This document shows positions 6,070-7,152 of a stretch of 7,152 nt of DNA, one piece after another. How positions within the stretch are numbered: position 1 is the first letter of the stretch; each line of letters starts with the position of its first letter. Position numbers and translations under genes: made by a program. Source of the stretch: an uncultured Bacteroidota bacterium (GTDB taxonomy: Bacteria; Bacteroidota; Bacteroidia; B-17B0; Aurantibacillaceae); contig CAIXZI010000364.1 in the NCBI GenBank assembly GCA_903923915.1, positions 1 to 7,152 on the forward strand, written 5' to 3'. The notes beneath the pieces were generated by a model. It was not told the DNA's origin. It searched no databases and saw only the letters and a program-made list of their open reading frames with translations.

Positions 6070-7152
6070 TTAGTATAAGTCTTGCGCCTCAATTAAATCT
6101 TGCACATCTTTTATCTTAAGGTTGTTTTGAGGTTTATTTTTTGTTTGATTAGGAATATTGCCGTCTCCTGTATTTGTATTGTTATCACCAACATCAATAG
6201 TGCTGTTTAAATTAACCGTTTCGTATAAATTGTAATTATTATAAATACTTTTCGCTCTGCCTATACGCAACGTAAAGCCCATATTAAAAAAGATACCTTG
6301 AGAAATTTTTTCATTGTAAAAATCATTCATAGCAAGTTTACTATGCTTGTTTTCATTATCCGAATAAAAAGCTAATGATTTAACGCCCGTAAACCCACCG
6401 CTTATAAAGACCGAAATATGTTTATTAAAACTGGCATCTAATCTAAAGCCGCTAATTAATTCGTACCTACCGTATAAAATGGTATTGTCTTTATTTTTCG
6501 GATAAATACTATCGTTATTAGCCATATTAAATACACCTCCCATAGGTTTAAAATAAACACTGCCGCGCAAATATTTACCCATAGGAAAACTAAAAGTTAC
6601 ATTACGAGGAAATTGCATGCTCACGTATATTTTATCTAAACGACCTATGCGCATACCAAAATAAGGTAAGTGATAACGGTTTCCGTACAAAAAGGTGCGT
6701 GTAACACCAAACCTAAAACTTAATGAAGGGCTTGCCATATAATCATACAAAACAGTACCAGCCCAACGATAAACGGTGTTACACTGCACTGATAAATCTG
6801 TACTCATAAAAGGTGTAGCATCAACAAACCAAATGCCTTTTTTACCACTGTTGTATATGCCGCGTATGCCTATACTTGCTTTTAGTAAGTTGTGGTTACT
6901 GGTGCCGCCAAACCGTGGCATAGCCATCATATAGCTTCCGGTACCTAATAAATGAAAATTACTTGTAGTGCCATCTGCATGATTATAATCTTTAGTTAGA
7001 ATAGGAAAATAAAACCCACCAACCAATTGACTATATTGGTAATTAGCTAAATGCTTTCTTATAATAGCGTTATCACTTCCTCTCCTAAATTTTTGATCTA
7101 GGTCTTTTTGCGGAGTTGTATAATAGTCAGAAAAAACAGTTGGGGTAAAATA
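6070..7152 (-). CDS. Predicted outer-membrane beta-barrel protein (possibly DUF6268-like), N-terminus beyond the right edge
   Basis: The frame is open from the right edge to the TAA at 6072-6070, giving the last 360 residues. A TTG at 7026-7024 could be taken as a start, but the 42 codons upstream are also open and encode plausible protein (YFTPTVFSDYYTTP...), so the real start lies outside the window. The sequence is a run of short alternating strands rich in Gly and aromatic residues (for example LLKASIGIRGIYNSG, SLSFRFGVTRTFLYG, LPYFGMRIG at visible residues 162-170, then a QFP...FP segment and YLRGSVYFKPMGGVF). This layout, with a central LPxxG strand followed by an FP strand, recalls the DUF6268 outer-membrane barrel family; I hold that name loosely. 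The barrel appears to finish around visible residue 305 (GIFFNMGFTLRIGRAK), after which comes a roughly 50-residue Asn/Thr/Asp-rich tail ending in IKDVQDLIEAQDLY. The gene is convergent with the larger barrel gene, 7 bases between stops. No function can be assigned. Confidence 0.8.
   Translation of the reverse strand, partial: YFTPTVFSDYYTTPQKDLDQKFRRGSDNAIIRKHLANYQYSQLVGGFYFPILTKDYNHADGTTSNFHLLGTGSYMMAMPRFGGTSNHNLLKASIGIRGIYNSGKKGIWFVDATPFMSTDLSVQCNTVYRWAGTVLYDYMASPSLSFRFGVTRTFLYGNRYHLPYFGMRIGRLDKIYVSMQFPRNVTFSFPMGKYLRGSVYFKPMGGVFNMANNDSIYPKNKDNTILYGRYELISGFRLDASFNKHISVFISGGFTGVKSLAFYSDNENKHSKLAMNDFYNEKISQGIFFNMGFTLRIGRAKSIYNNYNLYETVNLNSTIDVGDNNTNTGDGNIPNQTKNKPQNNLKIKDVQDLIEAQDLY

Noticed and set aside
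7024..7026. TTG as the start codon of the right-edge barrel gene
   Set aside because: The frame continues open for 42 more codons to the window edge with plausible protein sequence, and a start here would lack any signal peptide.
1..7152. Mobile elements, CRISPR arrays, tRNA/rRNA genes, riboswitches or defence systems
   Set aside because: Nearly all of the window is covered by four long coding frames, and the gaps of 109, 71 and 7 bp hold no direct repeats, terminal inverted repeats or structured RNA that I could see.

Overview
The window looks like ordinary chromosomal DNA from a member of the Bacteroidota, probably a flavobacterium-like lineage. The evidence is its AT-rich composition, promoter -7 elements of the TAnnTTTG type, start sites with A-rich leaders instead of Shine-Dalgarno sequences, and a gene content dominated by large secreted and outer-membrane proteins. 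The organism assignment is an inference; there is no rRNA or other marker to settle it.

Layout from left to right. (1) Positions 1-2033, minus strand: an exported beta-propeller protein with Asp-box (BNR/sortilin-type) repeats. It begins with a signal peptide at 2033 and runs off the left edge with 677 codons open. (2) Positions 2034-2142: a 109-bp divergent promoter region. (3) Positions 2143-2490, plus strand: a small SUI1/eIF1-family protein (YciH type). (4) Positions 2562-6062, plus strand: a 1166-residue predicted outer-membrane beta-barrel protein with a GTG start, a signal peptide and a C-terminal Phe. It belongs to a conserved Bacteroidota family with no function known to me. (5) Positions 6070-7152, minus strand: the C-terminal 360 residues of another predicted outer-membrane beta-barrel, possibly DUF6268-like, running off the right edge and converging on gene 4 with only 7 bases between the two stop codons.

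Three of the four genes encode envelope or secreted proteins, but nothing in the sequence shows that they form one pathway. The SUI1 gene is a cytoplasmic translation gene that merely sits beside them. The large barrel could be co-transcribed with it, since the gap is 71 bp on the same strand, although a weak promoter may lie in that gap. I found no mobile element, CRISPR array, tRNA, rRNA, prophage or attachment site. The items most worth following up are the uncharacterised 1166-residue barrel family, with its strongly patterned N-terminal domains and a calcium-loop-like insert, and the unusual C-terminal tail on the right-edge barrel.
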